Of a stretch of DNA of 64,000 nucleotides, positions 17,551 through 27,303 are shown piece after piece. Within the stretch, counting starts at the first letter, position 1; each line of letters begins with the position of its first letter. Position numbers and translations under genes: made by a program. The notes below the pieces were generated by a model that was given only the letters and a program-made list of their open reading frames with translations, was not told the DNA's origin and did no database searches. Origin of the DNA: JBGSUZ01 sp043770095 (GTDB lineage Bacteria > Bacillota > Clostridia > Peptostreptococcales > Acidaminobacteraceae); assembly GCA_043770095.1 (NCBI GenBank), contig JAYVIR010000092.1:1-64000 (forward strand), given 5' to 3'.

Positions 17551-19743
17551 TTTTTCATCGATTACAGTACTGGCTTTAAGATCATGAGCCTCAATTACTT
17601 CTACAAACTCAAAGTCGATTTCTCTAAGGTCAACGTCTACACGGCGCACCAAAACTCTGACTAAGTCTCCAATTTTAAAGGTTCGTTTCGTATGTTCGCC
17701 AATGAGTTGCATTAGCTGCTCTGCATAGTAGTAATAATCATCAGTCAAGTTCGCAATTCTCACGAGACCTTCAACTGTATTATCCAGTTCAACAAAGAAA
17801 CCAAAACTTGTCACAGATGAAATAACGCCGTCATACGTTTCGCCTACATGCGAAAGCATATACTCTGCTTTTTTCATATCGTCTGCATCACGCTCAGCTT
17901 GTTCAGCCAGACGTTCTCTTTCCGAAGATTGAAGGGATGCACTTTCTACAATGCCTTTTAACCTTTCTATGCGCTTTTCGCTTAGTTTTCCGTTAATGCA
18001 CTCTTTGATGATTCTGTGAATTTGTAAGTCTGGATATCTTCTAATTGGAGAAGTAAAGTGGCAATAGTATTTTGCCGCAAGACCAAAGTGACCCTCATTT
18101 AAAGGTGAATACTTCGCCTGTTTTAAAGAACGCAGCATCAATTTGTTGATGATATGCTCCTCACGGGTACCTTCCACTTTATTAAGCAAAATTTGAATGG
18201 CTTTAGGATGCACTTCGCCGTCCTTCATTTTTATGATGTAACCAAAGTTCCCAAGGAACTGGTTGAACTTTTCAATTTTTTCTTCTTTAGGCAGTTCATG
18301 AATTCGGTAAACAAACGGCATGTCCATCCAGAAGAAATGCTCTGCAACCGTTTCGTTTGCAACCAACATAAATTCTTCAATAATTCGGTTCGCAATACGT
18401 CGATTCTCTTTTACCACATCAACAGCACGGCCTTCTTCATCGCATTTGATTTTTGCTTCTGGGAAGTTAAAGTCAATGGCGCCTCTAACATCTCTTCTAT
18501 TTCGAAGTATTTTTTGAAGTTCCTGCGTTCTCTTAAAGTAATCAAACAAATACTCATATCGGCTTAACTCATCTAGACGTTCGCCTGCAAGGATATCAGA
18601 AACATCGTCGTAAATCATGCGCTCTTTGGTACAAATTACAGATTCAAAAATATCATGGGACACAACGTGTCCCTTCTCGTCGATCTCCATGCTGATTGAG
18701 AGTGTCAGACGATCTACCTGTGGGTTAAGGCTGCAAATGCCGTTAGAAAGTCTTCTAGGAAGCATAGGCACTACTTTGTTGACTAAATAAACAGAAGTTG
18801 CTCTCTCAAACGCTTCTTTGTCTAAAATAGAACCTTCTTTGACGTAATGAGTGACATCTGCAATATGGACGCCTAAACGGTAATTGCCATTATCAAGCAG
18901 TTCAACAGACACGGCATCATCCAAATCTTTGGCATCGGGGCCATCGATTGTCACAATCGTTTCATTTCGAAGGTCTCTTCTTCCAACTAAATCTTCCTTT
19001 GCTACTTCAGTTGAAATTTGCTCTGCAGCAGATTCGACCGCTTTAGGGAATGCGTCTGGCAATCCGTATTTATAGATGACTGACAGAATGTCTACGCCTG
19101 GATCATTTTTATTGCCAAGTACTTCAATCACTTTGCCTTCTGCTTTTTTGTCGCCATCAGGCCATTTGATGATTTTAACCACTACTTTATCGCCACTTTG
19201 GGCATTTTTCGTGTTGTTGAAGGAAATGAACACATCTTGGTTAATTTTTTTATCGTCAACAATGACAAATCCAAAATTATTATTTCTTTGAAACACGCCT
19301 ACCACTTGTGTGTTTGCACGTTCAATGACTTTTACAATCGTGCCCTCGCGGCGTTTCTCTCCATCTAAACCCTTCACAATTTTGATCAGAACGCGGTCAT
19401 TGTTCATTGCCCCGCCCATTTCACCGGCTGGAATAAAGACATCCGAAGACGCAGATCCATCATTTTTCTTACCAGCAGTCGCACTGCCGTCTACCATGAC
19501 AAAGCCAAAGCCTCTTTGAGTGACTTCAACTTTTCCGGCTAACATGCCAAACATTTCTGGCGTGCCGTATTTCTTTTTATGCGTAGCGATGAGAATCCCC
19601 TCATCTGCCATTTTAGCTAAAATATCAAAAATGACTTTAAACTGACTTGGATCAATCTCCAAGTACTTTGCCAAATCTATATCCATAATAGGCTTTTCAA
19701 TTTCATTTTGAAAAGCTTCAATAATTCTTTCTCTTATATTCAT
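17545..19743 (-). CDS. rnr: Ribonuclease R
   Basis: 732 residues, a 3'-5' exoribonuclease that degrades structured RNA. Domain order: N-terminal winged helix (about 1-60), two cold-shock OB domains (GKVEVTQRGFGFVMVD at about 70; VGVFQRNNNFGFVIVDD at about 150), the RNB catalytic domain with the Asp cluster in DGPDAKDLDDAVS, and a C-terminal S1 domain (GETYDGVISSVTSFGFFVELD). ATG 19743 has a GGAGG site. In many Bacillota secG-rnr-smpB are adjacent; here hppA lies between secG and rnr and smpB is absent downstream. Confidence 0.97.
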   Translation of the reverse strand: MNIRERIIEAFQNEIEKPIMDIDLAKYLEIDPSQFKVIFDILAKMADEGILIATHKKKYGTPEMFGMLAGKVEVTQRGFGFVMVDGSATAGKKNDGSASSDVFIPAGEMGGAMNNDRVLIKIVKGLDGEKRREGTIVKVIERANTQVVGVFQRNNNFGFVIVDDKKINQDVFISFNNTKNAQSGDKVVVKIIKWPDGDKKAEGKVIEVLGNKNDPGVDILSVIYKYGLPDAFPKAVESAAEQISTEVAKEDLVGRRDLRNETIVTIDGPDAKDLDDAVSVELLDNGNYRLGVHIADVTHYVKEGSILDKEAFERATSVYLVNKVVPMLPRRLSNGICSLNPQVDRLTLSISMEIDEKGHVVSHDIFESVICTKERMIYDDVSDILAGERLDELSRYEYLFDYFKRTQELQKILRNRRDVRGAIDFNFPEAKIKCDEEGRAVDVVKENRRIANRIIEEFMLVANETVAEHFFWMDMPFVYRIHELPKEEKIEKFNQFLGNFGYIIKMKDGEVHPKAIQILLNKVEGTREEHIINKLMLRSLKQAKYSPLNEGHFGLAAKYYCHFTSPIRRYPDLQIHRIIKECINGKLSEKRIERLKGIVESASLQSSERERLAEQAERDADDMKKAEYMLSHVGETYDGVISSVTSFGFFVELDNTVEGLVRIANLTDDYYYYAEQLMQLIGEHTKRTFKIGDLVRVLVRRVDVDLREIDFEFVEVIEAHDLKASTVIDEKA

Positions 19744-19759
19744 AAAGTCTCCTCCTTCG

Positions 19760-19786
19760 ATCAGTTGATTCGTTCTTTCAACTGAT
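19760..19786 (-). repeat. Hairpin just upstream of the rnr ribosome site
   Basis: ATCAGTTGA and TCAACTGAT form a perfect 9 bp stem with a 9-base loop in the rnr leader, ending 4-5 bases before GGAGG. A TATAAT at about 19796-19801 could be its promoter -10, with only a weak -35. Confidence 0.6.
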
Positions 19787-19817
19787 ATAGGTCTATTATA
19801 CCCTTCTATTGGACAAA

Positions 19818-19852
19818 TAAAAAGGTCTTAGCATAAAGCTAAGACCCTTTTT
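19818..19852 (-). terminator. Intrinsic terminator after hppA
   Basis: AAAAGGGTCTTAGC pairs with GCTAAGACCTTTTT (loop of about 6) in the minus transcript, starting about 12 bp after the hppA stop. Confidence 0.9.
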
Positions 19853-19864
19853 ATGGACTAACAA

Positions 19865-21868
19865 CTACATCAATGAACCAATTTTAAGGAAAAGTGGTGC
19901 AAATACTAAAGATACAATTGTCATTAATTTAATAAGGATGTTGATTGAAGGACCAGAAGTGTCTTTAAATGGATCGCCTACAGTATCGCCAACAACTGCC
20001 GCTTTGTGCGGATCAGAGCCTTTGCCACCATGATGACCTTCTTCAATATACTTCTTTGCATTGTCCCAAGCGCCGCCGGCATTTGCCATAAAGATCGCCA
20101 TAAGAACACCCGTTACGAGAGAACCCGCTAAAAGACCACCAAGTGCTTCCGTTCCAAGCGTGAAACCAACCACTAATGGTGTGAATACAGCCATTAAACC
20201 CGGAATCATCATTTCTTTAAGCGCAGCAGTTGTAGAAATATCTACGCATCTTGCGTAATCAGGTTTGCCAGTACCTTCCATAATGCCCGGAATGGTTCTG
20301 AACTGTCTTCTTACTTCTTCAATCATTTCAAAAGCAGCTTTACCAACAGATTCCATTGTCATCGCAGTAAATACGAATGGCAACATGCCGCCAATAAATA
20401 GACCTACTACAACAAGAGGATTAAGAATATCAATTGTCGCAAGTTTAACCACTTGTGAGTACGAAGCAAAGAGGGCAAGAGCCGTAAGCGCCGCAGAACC
20501 AATTGCAAATCCCTTACCTATTGCTGCTGTTGTATTACCAACTGAATCAAGTTTGTCTGTGATTACTCTAACTTCTTTAGGAAGTTTAGCCATTTCAGCA
20601 ATACCACCAGCATTGTCTGAAATAGGACCATAAGCATCTACAGCAACAGTGATACCAGTTGTTGCAAGCATACCTACTGCTGCAAGCGCTATGCCGTAAA
20701 GGCCAGGAGTACCGCCACCCATAACATTGTAAGAGACTAAAGTAGCCGCTGCAATGAAGAGTACTGGAAGTGCTGTTGAATACATGCCCACTGCCAAACC
20801 ACTAATGATTAGCGTAGCAGGACCTGTTTCTGCTTGTTTCGCAATTTTTTTAACCGATTTATAATCACTAGAAGTATAAACTTCTGTAATAAATCCAATA
20901 AACGTACCTGCTAAAAGACCTGCAATGACAGCATATGCGGCTTTAAAATCACCGAATGCCATTTTACTGAGTACAAACGATGCAGCAATAACAATTGCGC
21001 CTGAAACGTAAGTAGACATTTTAAGGGCTTTATGAGGATTAGATTTTTCATCGCCTCTAACAAAGAAAATACCAATTACAGAAGCAACAATACCCACTGC
21101 AGAAAGAACAAGCGGATACAAAGCACCTGCAAGTGGATCTGCAAGGAGTGCGCCAAGTGTGATTGCTGCAATAATTGAACCAACATAAGATTCGAATAAG
21201 TCCGCGCCCATACCCGCAACGTCACCAACATTATCCCCTACGTTATCTGCGATAACCGCTGGGTTTCTAGGATCGTCTTCCGGAATACCTGCTTCAATTT
21301 TACCAACAAGATCAGCACCAACATCGGCTGCCTTTGTAAAAATACCACCACCAACACGACCAAATAGAGCGATTGATGATGCACCGAGACCAAAACCAGT
21401 CACGATTGTAATGTCTTTGAAAACGAGGTAAAGGACGCTTACACCAATAAGCCCTAAACCAACAACACACATGCCCATAACTGCGCCACCAGAAAACGCA
21501 ACGGAAAGTGCCTTGTTCATACCATTTTCTCTTGCTGCATTTGCCGTTCTCACATTGGCTTTAGTAGCTACCTTCATTCCGAAGAAGCCAGCAAGCGCTG
21601 AGAATGTACAACCCACCACAAAACAAATTGCAGTCATTGGGTTAATACCTAAAGCAATGATTGTACCGAGAATCACGACGAAACCAACCATGATCTTGTA
21701 TTGCCGTTTTAAAAATGCCATTGCACCTTCCGAAATGTACCCAGCAATCTCTTGCATTCTCTCTGTACCAGGGCTGACTGTATTAATTTTTGTCACCACA
21801 AGATAATAAGCGAATATGAGTGCGAGTACACCTGCGATTGGTGCTAAGTAAATGAAACTTGCGTTCAT
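19865..21868 (-). CDS. hppA: Ion-translocating membrane pyrophosphatase
   Basis: 667 residues with about 16 hydrophobic helices. It couples hydrolysis of pyrophosphate to pumping of H+ or Na+ across the membrane. The active-site signature is present (DVGADLVGKIEAGIPEDDPRNPAVIADN is the region; the core is ADNVGDNVGDVAGMGADLFESY). The position that separates subfamilies reads GNTTAA, with Ala where K+-independent enzymes have Lys, so it belongs to the K+-dependent group; that group contains both Na+ and H+ pumps. It lies between secG and rnr, each separated by a terminator. It would recover energy from pyrophosphate made in biosynthesis. Confidence 0.97.
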   Translation of the reverse strand: MNASFIYLAPIAGVLALIFAYYLVVTKINTVSPGTERMQEIAGYISEGAMAFLKRQYKIMVGFVVILGTIIALGINPMTAICFVVGCTFSALAGFFGMKVATKANVRTANAARENGMNKALSVAFSGGAVMGMCVVGLGLIGVSVLYLVFKDITIVTGFGLGASSIALFGRVGGGIFTKAADVGADLVGKIEAGIPEDDPRNPAVIADNVGDNVGDVAGMGADLFESYVGSIIAAITLGALLADPLAGALYPLVLSAVGIVASVIGIFFVRGDEKSNPHKALKMSTYVSGAIVIAASFVLSKMAFGDFKAAYAVIAGLLAGTFIGFITEVYTSSDYKSVKKIAKQAETGPATLIISGLAVGMYSTALPVLFIAAATLVSYNVMGGGTPGLYGIALAAVGMLATTGITVAVDAYGPISDNAGGIAEMAKLPKEVRVITDKLDSVGNTTAAIGKGFAIGSAALTALALFASYSQVVKLATIDILNPLVVVGLFIGGMLPFVFTAMTMESVGKAAFEMIEEVRRQFRTIPGIMEGTGKPDYARCVDISTTAALKEMMIPGLMAVFTPLVVGFTLGTEALGGLLAGSLVTGVLMAIFMANAGGAWDNAKKYIEEGHHGGKGSDPHKAAVVGDTVGDPFKDTSGPSINILIKLMTIVSLVFAPLFLKIGSLM

Positions 21869-21901
21869 TATACCAGTACCTCCTTAGAATGTTTTTATAA
21901 T

Positions 21902-21935
21902 AAAAAGCGCAATGATTCCTCATTGCGTTTTTTTA
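21902..21935 (-). terminator. Terminator between secG and hppA
   Basis: AACGCAATGA and TCATTGCGCTTTTT form a stem with a short loop. Only about 35 bp remain before hppA and no good promoter is visible there, so read-through is probably needed for hppA. Confidence 0.8.
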
Positions 21936-21943
21936 TTATTGTA

Positions 21944-22171
21944 TTATAGAGCGTTCAATGCTAAAGCAGAAAGAATAAATGCCACTGCTGCCACTTTTGT
22001 AACTTGATCCAATTTGTGATCAAGTGCACGACCTTTTTGCTTGCCGAACAATTGCTCTGCACCACCAGTAATTGAGCCTGACATGCCTGCGCTCTTACCT
22101 GATTGTCCAATAATACTTACGATCAAAATCAAACATGCAACGATGAGTAGACCTGTAATAGCTATTTTCAT
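21944..22171 (-). CDS. secG: Preprotein translocase subunit SecG
   Basis: 75 residues: two hydrophobic helices (IAITGLLIVACLILIVSII and VAAVAFILSALAL) around the conserved loop (SGKSAGMSGSITGGAEQLFG). It is a small partner of SecYEG in protein export. An in-frame start at 22189 is possible, but ATG 22171 is 8 bases after GGAGGAGG. A strong promoter lies 35-60 bp upstream, so it is expressed separately from eno. Confidence 0.95.
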   Translation of the reverse strand: MKIAITGLLIVACLILIVSIIGQSGKSAGMSGSITGGAEQLFGKQKGRALDHKLDQVTKVAAVAFILSALALNAL

Positions 22172-22204
22172 TTTAGTATCCTCCTCCATAAATTCAACAT
22201 TTGT

Positions 22205-22233
22205 ATTTTATCATAAGCAATAACCTATTTCAA
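22205..22233 (-). promoter_or_regulatory. secG promoter
   Basis: TTGAAA (22233-22228), 17 bases, TAAAAT (22210-22205); near-consensus vegetative promoter reading into secG. Confidence 0.75.
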
Positions 22234-22333
22234 GCTAACTTGTATGATCAACCCCTATTTTACCATACATTATTGAAGTAAGGTGAAGAATGTATGAATA
22301 ATTTTATAAGGGCTCTATTTCGTTCAAATGGCG

Positions 22334-22362
22334 TATAAAAGGGAATGGATTAACCATTCCCC
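22334..22362 (-). terminator. Terminator of the glycolytic operon
   Basis: GGGAATGG, 5-base loop, CCATTCCC, then TTTTAT, about 11 bp after the eno stop. Confidence 0.85.
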
Positions 22363-22372
22363 TTCAAAAGAA

Positions 22373-23665
22373 TTATTTTTTTAAGTTGTAGAATGTTGCT
22401 AAACCTTTATATTGAGCAGTTGTGCCTAACATTTCTTCGATTCTAAGAAGTTGGTTGTACTTTTCAACTCTGTCGATTCTAGCAGGCGCGCCTGTTTTGA
22501 TTTGACCAGAGTTTACTGCAACAGCCATGTCTGCAATTGTAGAATCTGAAGTTTCGCCAGATCTATGAGAAATTACAGTTGTATAACCAGCTCTTTTAGC
22601 CATTTCAATTGTGTCTAATGTTTCAGTAACTGAACCAATTTGGTTGAGTTTAACAAGAATTGAGTTAGCAGTACCATTCTTGATACCTCTTTCAAGTCTT
22701 TCTGTGTTCGTAACGAAAAGATCATCTCCAACGATTTGAATCTTGTCACCCAATTTGTCAGTGAGAAGTTTCCAACCAGACCAGTCTTCTTCGTCAAGGC
22801 CATCTTCGATAGAAATGATTGGATATTTAGAAACTAAATACTCGTAGTAAGCTACCATTTCTTCAGATGTTAATGATTTGCCTTCGCCAGCTAAATCATA
22901 TTTCTTTGTTTCGCCGTTCCAAAGTTCTGTAGCCGCAACGTCAAGAGCGATCATAACGTCAACGCCAGCTTTGTAACCAGCTTTTTCGATTGCTTCAAGA
23001 ATAACTTGGATTGCTTCTTCGTTAGAACCAAGGTTAGGTGCAAAGCCGCCTTCATCGCCTACTCCAGTTGCAAGACCTTTTTTAGTCAATACAGCTTTAA
23101 GGTTATGATAGATTTCTGCGCCAGTTCTGAGAGCTTCTTTGAAGCTAGTAGCGCCAACAGGCATTACCATGAACTCTTGAACGTCTACGTTATTATCTGC
23201 ATGAGAACCACCGTTAAGGATGTTCATCATTGGTACTGGCAATACTTTTGCATTTGTGCCGCCAAGATATTGGTAAAGTGGTAAGCCAAGAGAATCTGCT
23301 GCTGCTCTAGCTACTGCCATAGAAACACCAAGGATTGCGTTAGCGCCAAGTTTAGCTTTGTTAGGCGTGCCATCAAGAGCGATCATCGCATTGTCGATTT
23401 CAACTTGATCATAAACGCTCATGCCCACGATTTCTGGAGCAATAATATCATTTACATTGTTTACTGCAGTTTCAACGCCTTTACCAAGGTATCTACCTTT
23501 GTCGCCGTCTCTGAGTTCAACCGCTTCGAAAGCACCTGTAGAAGCGCCAGAAGGAATCCCAGCTCTTGCCATTGTACCGTCTTCTAAGTAAACTTCTACC
23601 TCGATTGTTGGATTGCCTCTTGAATCAAGAATTTCTCTACCGTAAACGCCAATAATTGTTGACAT
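22373..23665 (-). CDS. eno: Enolase
   Basis: 430 residues, full length. It converts 2-phosphoglycerate to phosphoenolpyruvate. The N-terminal signature ILDSRGNPTIEVEV, the catalytic Glu/Mg region (GDEGGFAPN, SIEDGLDEEDW, VGDDLFVTN) and the Lys/His region (ISHRSGETSD) are all present. It is the last gene of the cggR-gap-pgk-tpiA-gpmI-eno operon, 30 bp after gpmI. Confidence 0.98.
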   Translation of the reverse strand: MSTIIGVYGREILDSRGNPTIEVEVYLEDGTMARAGIPSGASTGAFEAVELRDGDKGRYLGKGVETAVNNVNDIIAPEIVGMSVYDQVEIDNAMIALDGTPNKAKLGANAILGVSMAVARAAADSLGLPLYQYLGGTNAKVLPVPMMNILNGGSHADNNVDVQEFMVMPVGATSFKEALRTGAEIYHNLKAVLTKKGLATGVGDEGGFAPNLGSNEEAIQVILEAIEKAGYKAGVDVMIALDVAATELWNGETKKYDLAGEGKSLTSEEMVAYYEYLVSKYPIISIEDGLDEEDWSGWKLLTDKLGDKIQIVGDDLFVTNTERLERGIKNGTANSILVKLNQIGSVTETLDTIEMAKRAGYTTVISHRSGETSDSTIADMAVAVNSGQIKTGAPARIDRVEKYNQLLRIEEMLGTTAQYKGLATFYNLKK

Positions 23666-23695
23666 AATTATTTCCTCCTAAAGTTTAAGTTTATT

Positions 23696-25225
23696 TTATT
23701 TTTGAAGCAGGCTCGTGCCTGTCATTTCAACTGGTTTATCAAGGTTCATCAAATCTAATAACGTCGGTGCCAAATCACAAAGCTTACCACCACTTCTAAG
23801 TGATGTCGCATCTGAGCCTACAACGATTACAGGAACACGGTTGATTGTATGGGCTGTAAAAACAGTGCCCGTTTCATAGTCGACCATCATTTCAGCATTG
23901 CCGTGGTCCGCAGTGACAATCACTTTTCCACCGATGGAGAGCATCTTGTCAATCACTTTGCCAAGGCAAGTATCTACCGTCTCAACCGCTTCCACTGCTG
24001 CTTCAAATACGCCTGTGTGACCAACCATATCAGGGTTTGCGTAGTTACAGATGATTAGGTCATACTTGTCTTCATCCAATTTACCAAGAAGTGCATCGGT
24101 TAATTCATAGGCACTCATTTCAGGCTGTAAATCATATGTTGCGACCTTAGGCGATGGCACAAGCGCACGATCTTCATTTTCATTTGGTGCTTCTACACCG
24201 CCATTAAAGAAGAAAGTTACATGAGCATATTTTTCTGTCTCGGCAATTCTAAGTTGGTTTAAGCCTTTTGAAGCAATATAAGTACCAAGCGTGTTATTGA
24301 TTGTTTGAGGCGCATAAGCTACCGAAACATTTGGCATGGTTAAATCATACTGCGTCAAACAAACATAAGTTGTTTTGAAATATTGTCTCTCAAAACCATC
24401 AAAAGATTCATCCACGATGGTTCTTGTAATTTCTCTTGCTCTGTCCGGTCTGAAGTTAAAGAAGATGACTGAATCGCCTTCGCTCACTTTCGCCATTGGC
24501 TGACCATTTTCTAATATAACGCCTGGCATTACGAATTCATCATTCACACCTTCAGCGTAGTTTGCAGCCACAAGTTCACTGGCAGATGCAAAACCTTTGC
24601 CTTCACCGTAAACAAGCGTTCTATATGCAAGTTCAACTCGTTCCCATCTCTTATCGCGATCCATTGAATAATATCTGCCAGAAACAGTCGCAATTTTACC
24701 AGTGCCAACTGCTGCCATATGATTTTCAATGTCTGCAATATATCCGAGAGCGCTTTGAGGTGGTGTGTCTCTGCCATCTAAAAAAGCGTGGACATAAACT
24801 TTCTCAAGCCCGTTTTGTTTGCAAAGATCAATGAATCCTTTTAAGTGTTCAATATGACTATGAACACCGCCATCAGACAACAAACCGAAAAGATGAAGCG
24901 CTTTGTTATTTTCTTTGGCATTATTCACGGCTTTTAAAAGCTCAGGGTTTGTAAAGAAGTCTCCATCTTTGATGGATTTAGTAATTCTTGTGAGTTCTTG
25001 ATAAATAACACGACCGGCTCCAATGTTTAAATGTCCGACTTCAGAGTTACCCATTTGTCCCTCAGGAAGTCCTACATCCATACCACTTGCGCCAATTTCA
25101 GTTGTCGGAAACTCGCTAATCAATCGATCAAAATTGGGTGTATTCGCAGAATAAACCGCATTAAAATCGTGATTTGGGTTGTTGCCCCAACCATCTAATA
25201 TGACTAATGCTACTGGTTTTTTCAT
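23696..25225 (-). CDS. gpmI: 2,3-bisphosphoglycerate-independent phosphoglycerate mutase
   Basis: 509 residues, normal length. It interconverts 3- and 2-phosphoglycerate using two Mn ions. Alkaline-phosphatase-superfamily motifs: LVILDGWGNNP, the catalytic Ser in MGNSEVGHLNIGAGR, the arginine-rich RDTPPQSA and VSGRYYSMDRDKRWER, and the metal site VTADHGNAE. It lies 11 bp after tpiA. Confidence 0.98.
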   Translation of the reverse strand: MKKPVALVILDGWGNNPNHDFNAVYSANTPNFDRLISEFPTTEIGASGMDVGLPEGQMGNSEVGHLNIGAGRVIYQELTRITKSIKDGDFFTNPELLKAVNNAKENNKALHLFGLLSDGGVHSHIEHLKGFIDLCKQNGLEKVYVHAFLDGRDTPPQSALGYIADIENHMAAVGTGKIATVSGRYYSMDRDKRWERVELAYRTLVYGEGKGFASASELVAANYAEGVNDEFVMPGVILENGQPMAKVSEGDSVIFFNFRPDRAREITRTIVDESFDGFERQYFKTTYVCLTQYDLTMPNVSVAYAPQTINNTLGTYIASKGLNQLRIAETEKYAHVTFFFNGGVEAPNENEDRALVPSPKVATYDLQPEMSAYELTDALLGKLDEDKYDLIICNYANPDMVGHTGVFEAAVEAVETVDTCLGKVIDKMLSIGGKVIVTADHGNAEMMVDYETGTVFTAHTINRVPVIVVGSDATSLRSGGKLCDLAPTLLDLMNLDKPVEMTGTSLLQK

Positions 25226-25236
25226 GAAGCCTCCCT

Positions 25237-25983
25237 TTAGAAGTTGACGAGGGCAATAAAGCTCTCCGCTTTTACGCTTGCACCACCGACTAAAGCACCG
25301 TCGATGTCCACTTCATTCATAATTTCTTCTACATTTTCAGGTTTAACGCTGCCGCCGTATTGAATGCGGATTTCTTCAGAAATCTCATCGCTATAAAGAT
25401 CAGCAAGTACCGTTCTAATATAAGCGATTACATCATTGGCATCTTGAGAACTAGCTGTTTTTCCAGTGCCAATTGCCCAAATTGGTTCATAAGCAATGAC
25501 AATTTTTTTCATATCTTCAGCAGAAATACCGTTTAAACCATCAACAATTTGAACTTTGCATAGGTTTTTAGTTTCTCCTGCTTCTCTTTCTTCAAGTGTT
25601 TCACCACAGCACATGATTGGCACAAGACCAGCAGCAATTGCCGCCTTAACTTTCTTGTTAACCGTTTCATTTGTCTCAGCGAAGTATTGTCTTCTCTCTG
25701 AATGGCCAATGACAACGTGTGTCACGCCAACTTCTTTGAGCATGTCTGCTGAAATTTCACCAGTATAGGCGCCAGACGCTTCATAGTGCATATTTTGTGC
25801 CGCTATTTTGATGTTAGTGCCTTCTGTTGCCTTTACCATGTCCTTAAGGAAGGTAAAAGGCGCGCAGATTACCACTTCTACATCTGTATCTTTAACCGCA
25901 TCTTTGATATCAGCAACAAACTGAACCCCTTCTGCAATCGATAAATTCATTTTCCAGTTTCCTGCAATGATTGGCTTTCTCAT
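25237..25983 (-). CDS. tpiA: Triose-phosphate isomerase
   Basis: 248 residues. The catalytic Lys is in AGNWKMN, the His in VIGHSERR, the Glu in AYEPIWAIGTG, and the phosphate loop in GGSVKPEN. The frame extends upstream to 26040, overlapping pgk, but ATG 25983 after GGGGTG gives the family N-terminus (MRKPIIAGNWK). It joins the dihydroxyacetone phosphate made by the dha operon to lower glycolysis. Confidence 0.98.
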   Translation of the reverse strand: MRKPIIAGNWKMNLSIAEGVQFVADIKDAVKDTDVEVVICAPFTFLKDMVKATEGTNIKIAAQNMHYEASGAYTGEISADMLKEVGVTHVVIGHSERRQYFAETNETVNKKVKAAIAAGLVPIMCCGETLEEREAGETKNLCKVQIVDGLNGISAEDMKKIVIAYEPIWAIGTGKTASSQDANDVIAYIRTVLADLYSDEISEEIRIQYGGSVKPENVEEIMNEVDIDGALVGGASVKAESFIALVNF

Positions 25984-25993
25984 TTTTTCACCC

Positions 25994-27187
25994 CTATTTA
26001 GTATTAAGTGCTTCAATCCCTGGGAGAGCCTTGCCTTCAAGGAACTCTAAAGACGCACCGCCACCAGTAGAAATATGAGTCATTTGTTCGCCAAACCCTA
26101 AGATATTAACTGCCGCAGCACTGTCGCCACCACCGATAATAGTCGTTGCATCTGAATTTGCAAGGGCTTTTGCTACTTCAATTGTGCCTTTTGCAAAGTT
26201 TTCAAATTCAAATACGCCCATTGGTCCATTCCATACAACTGTTTTAGCCGTTACGATTGCTTCAGCGTAAATAGCAGCTGTTTTTGGGCCGATGTCTAAG
26301 CCCATTGTGCCGTCTGCAATATTTTGATCCGCTGTCACAACTGGCGCTGCATCTGCAGAGAAAGCGTTTGCAGTCACATGATCAACAGGAAGAAGCAAAT
26401 TAACGCCCTTCGCTTTTGCTTTTTCAATCATTTCTCTCGCGTAATCTACTTTGTCTTCTTCTACTAAAGAAGTGCCAATGGTAAATCCTTGAGCCTTAAG
26501 GAAAGTATATGCCATACCGCCACCAATGATAAGGGTATCCACTTTGCTTAATAAATTATCAATAACATTTATTTTATCAGAAACTTTAGCACCGCCAAGA
26601 ATAGCAACAAATGGTCTCACAGGGTTTTCAACTGCATCGCCTAAGAATTTAAGCTCTTTTTTGATGAGGAAACCACAAACTGCGTCTTTTACAAATTCAG
26701 TAACGCCAACGGTAGATGAATGTGCTCTGTGAGCAGATCCAAATGCGTCGTTAACATAAACATCTGAAATTGAAGCGAGGTCTTTAGAGAAAGCTTCGCC
26801 ATTTTTAGACTCTTCAGCTCTGTATCTTGTATTTTCAAGAAGGATCACATCGCCATCCTTCATTGCTTCAACCGCTGCTCTTGTTTTTGCGCCAACCACT
26901 TCTAACTCACTTGGAAAGACAACTTCTTTGCCAAGAATTTCAGAAAGTCTTTTTGCAATAGGTGCTAAGGTATATTTTTCTAAGTTATCTGCTTTAGGTT
27001 GTCCAAGGTGTGAGCAAAGAATAACTTTGGCACCTTTTCCAATTAAATATTCAATAGTTGGCAATGCGCCAACGATTCTATTTTCATCTGTTATCACGCC
27101 GTCTTTGAGAGGGACGTTGAAGTCTACTCTGACAAGGACTCTCTTACCTTTAACTTCGATATCTTCTATCGTTTTCTTATTGAACAT
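25994..27187 (-). CDS. pgk: Phosphoglycerate kinase
   Basis: 397 residues. It transfers phosphate from 1,3-bisphosphoglycerate to ADP. The signature GKRVLVRVDFNVPLKDG, the HLGQPK region and the nucleotide loop GGGDSAAAV are present. ATG 27187 follows GGAGG. It is separated from gap by 116 bp that hold a strong hairpin. Confidence 0.98.
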   Translation of the reverse strand: MFNKKTIEDIEVKGKRVLVRVDFNVPLKDGVITDENRIVGALPTIEYLIGKGAKVILCSHLGQPKADNLEKYTLAPIAKRLSEILGKEVVFPSELEVVGAKTRAAVEAMKDGDVILLENTRYRAEESKNGEAFSKDLASISDVYVNDAFGSAHRAHSSTVGVTEFVKDAVCGFLIKKELKFLGDAVENPVRPFVAILGGAKVSDKINVIDNLLSKVDTLIIGGGMAYTFLKAQGFTIGTSLVEEDKVDYAREMIEKAKAKGVNLLLPVDHVTANAFSADAAPVVTADQNIADGTMGLDIGPKTAAIYAEAIVTAKTVVWNGPMGVFEFENFAKGTIEVAKALANSDATTIIGGGDSAAAVNILGFGEQMTHISTGGGASLEFLEGKALPGIEALNTK

Positions 27188-27234
27188 GCTTAAACCTCCA
27201 ATTCATAGATTTAGTTGAATCTTTAATTCAACTT

Positions 27235-27273
27235 AAATAGATAAAGTGAACCCTGACGCTGTCAGGGTTCACT
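27235..27273 (-). terminator. Hairpin/attenuator between gap and pgk
   Basis: AGTGAACCCTGAC and GTCAGGGTTCACT form a perfect 13 bp stem with a 3-base loop (27245-27273), followed by TTTATCTATTT. The imperfect T-tract suggests partial termination, or an end that protects the gap message. Confidence 0.65.
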
Positions 27274-27303
27274 ATTCAGACGTAGTCCGTTAAATAAATC
27301 GTT

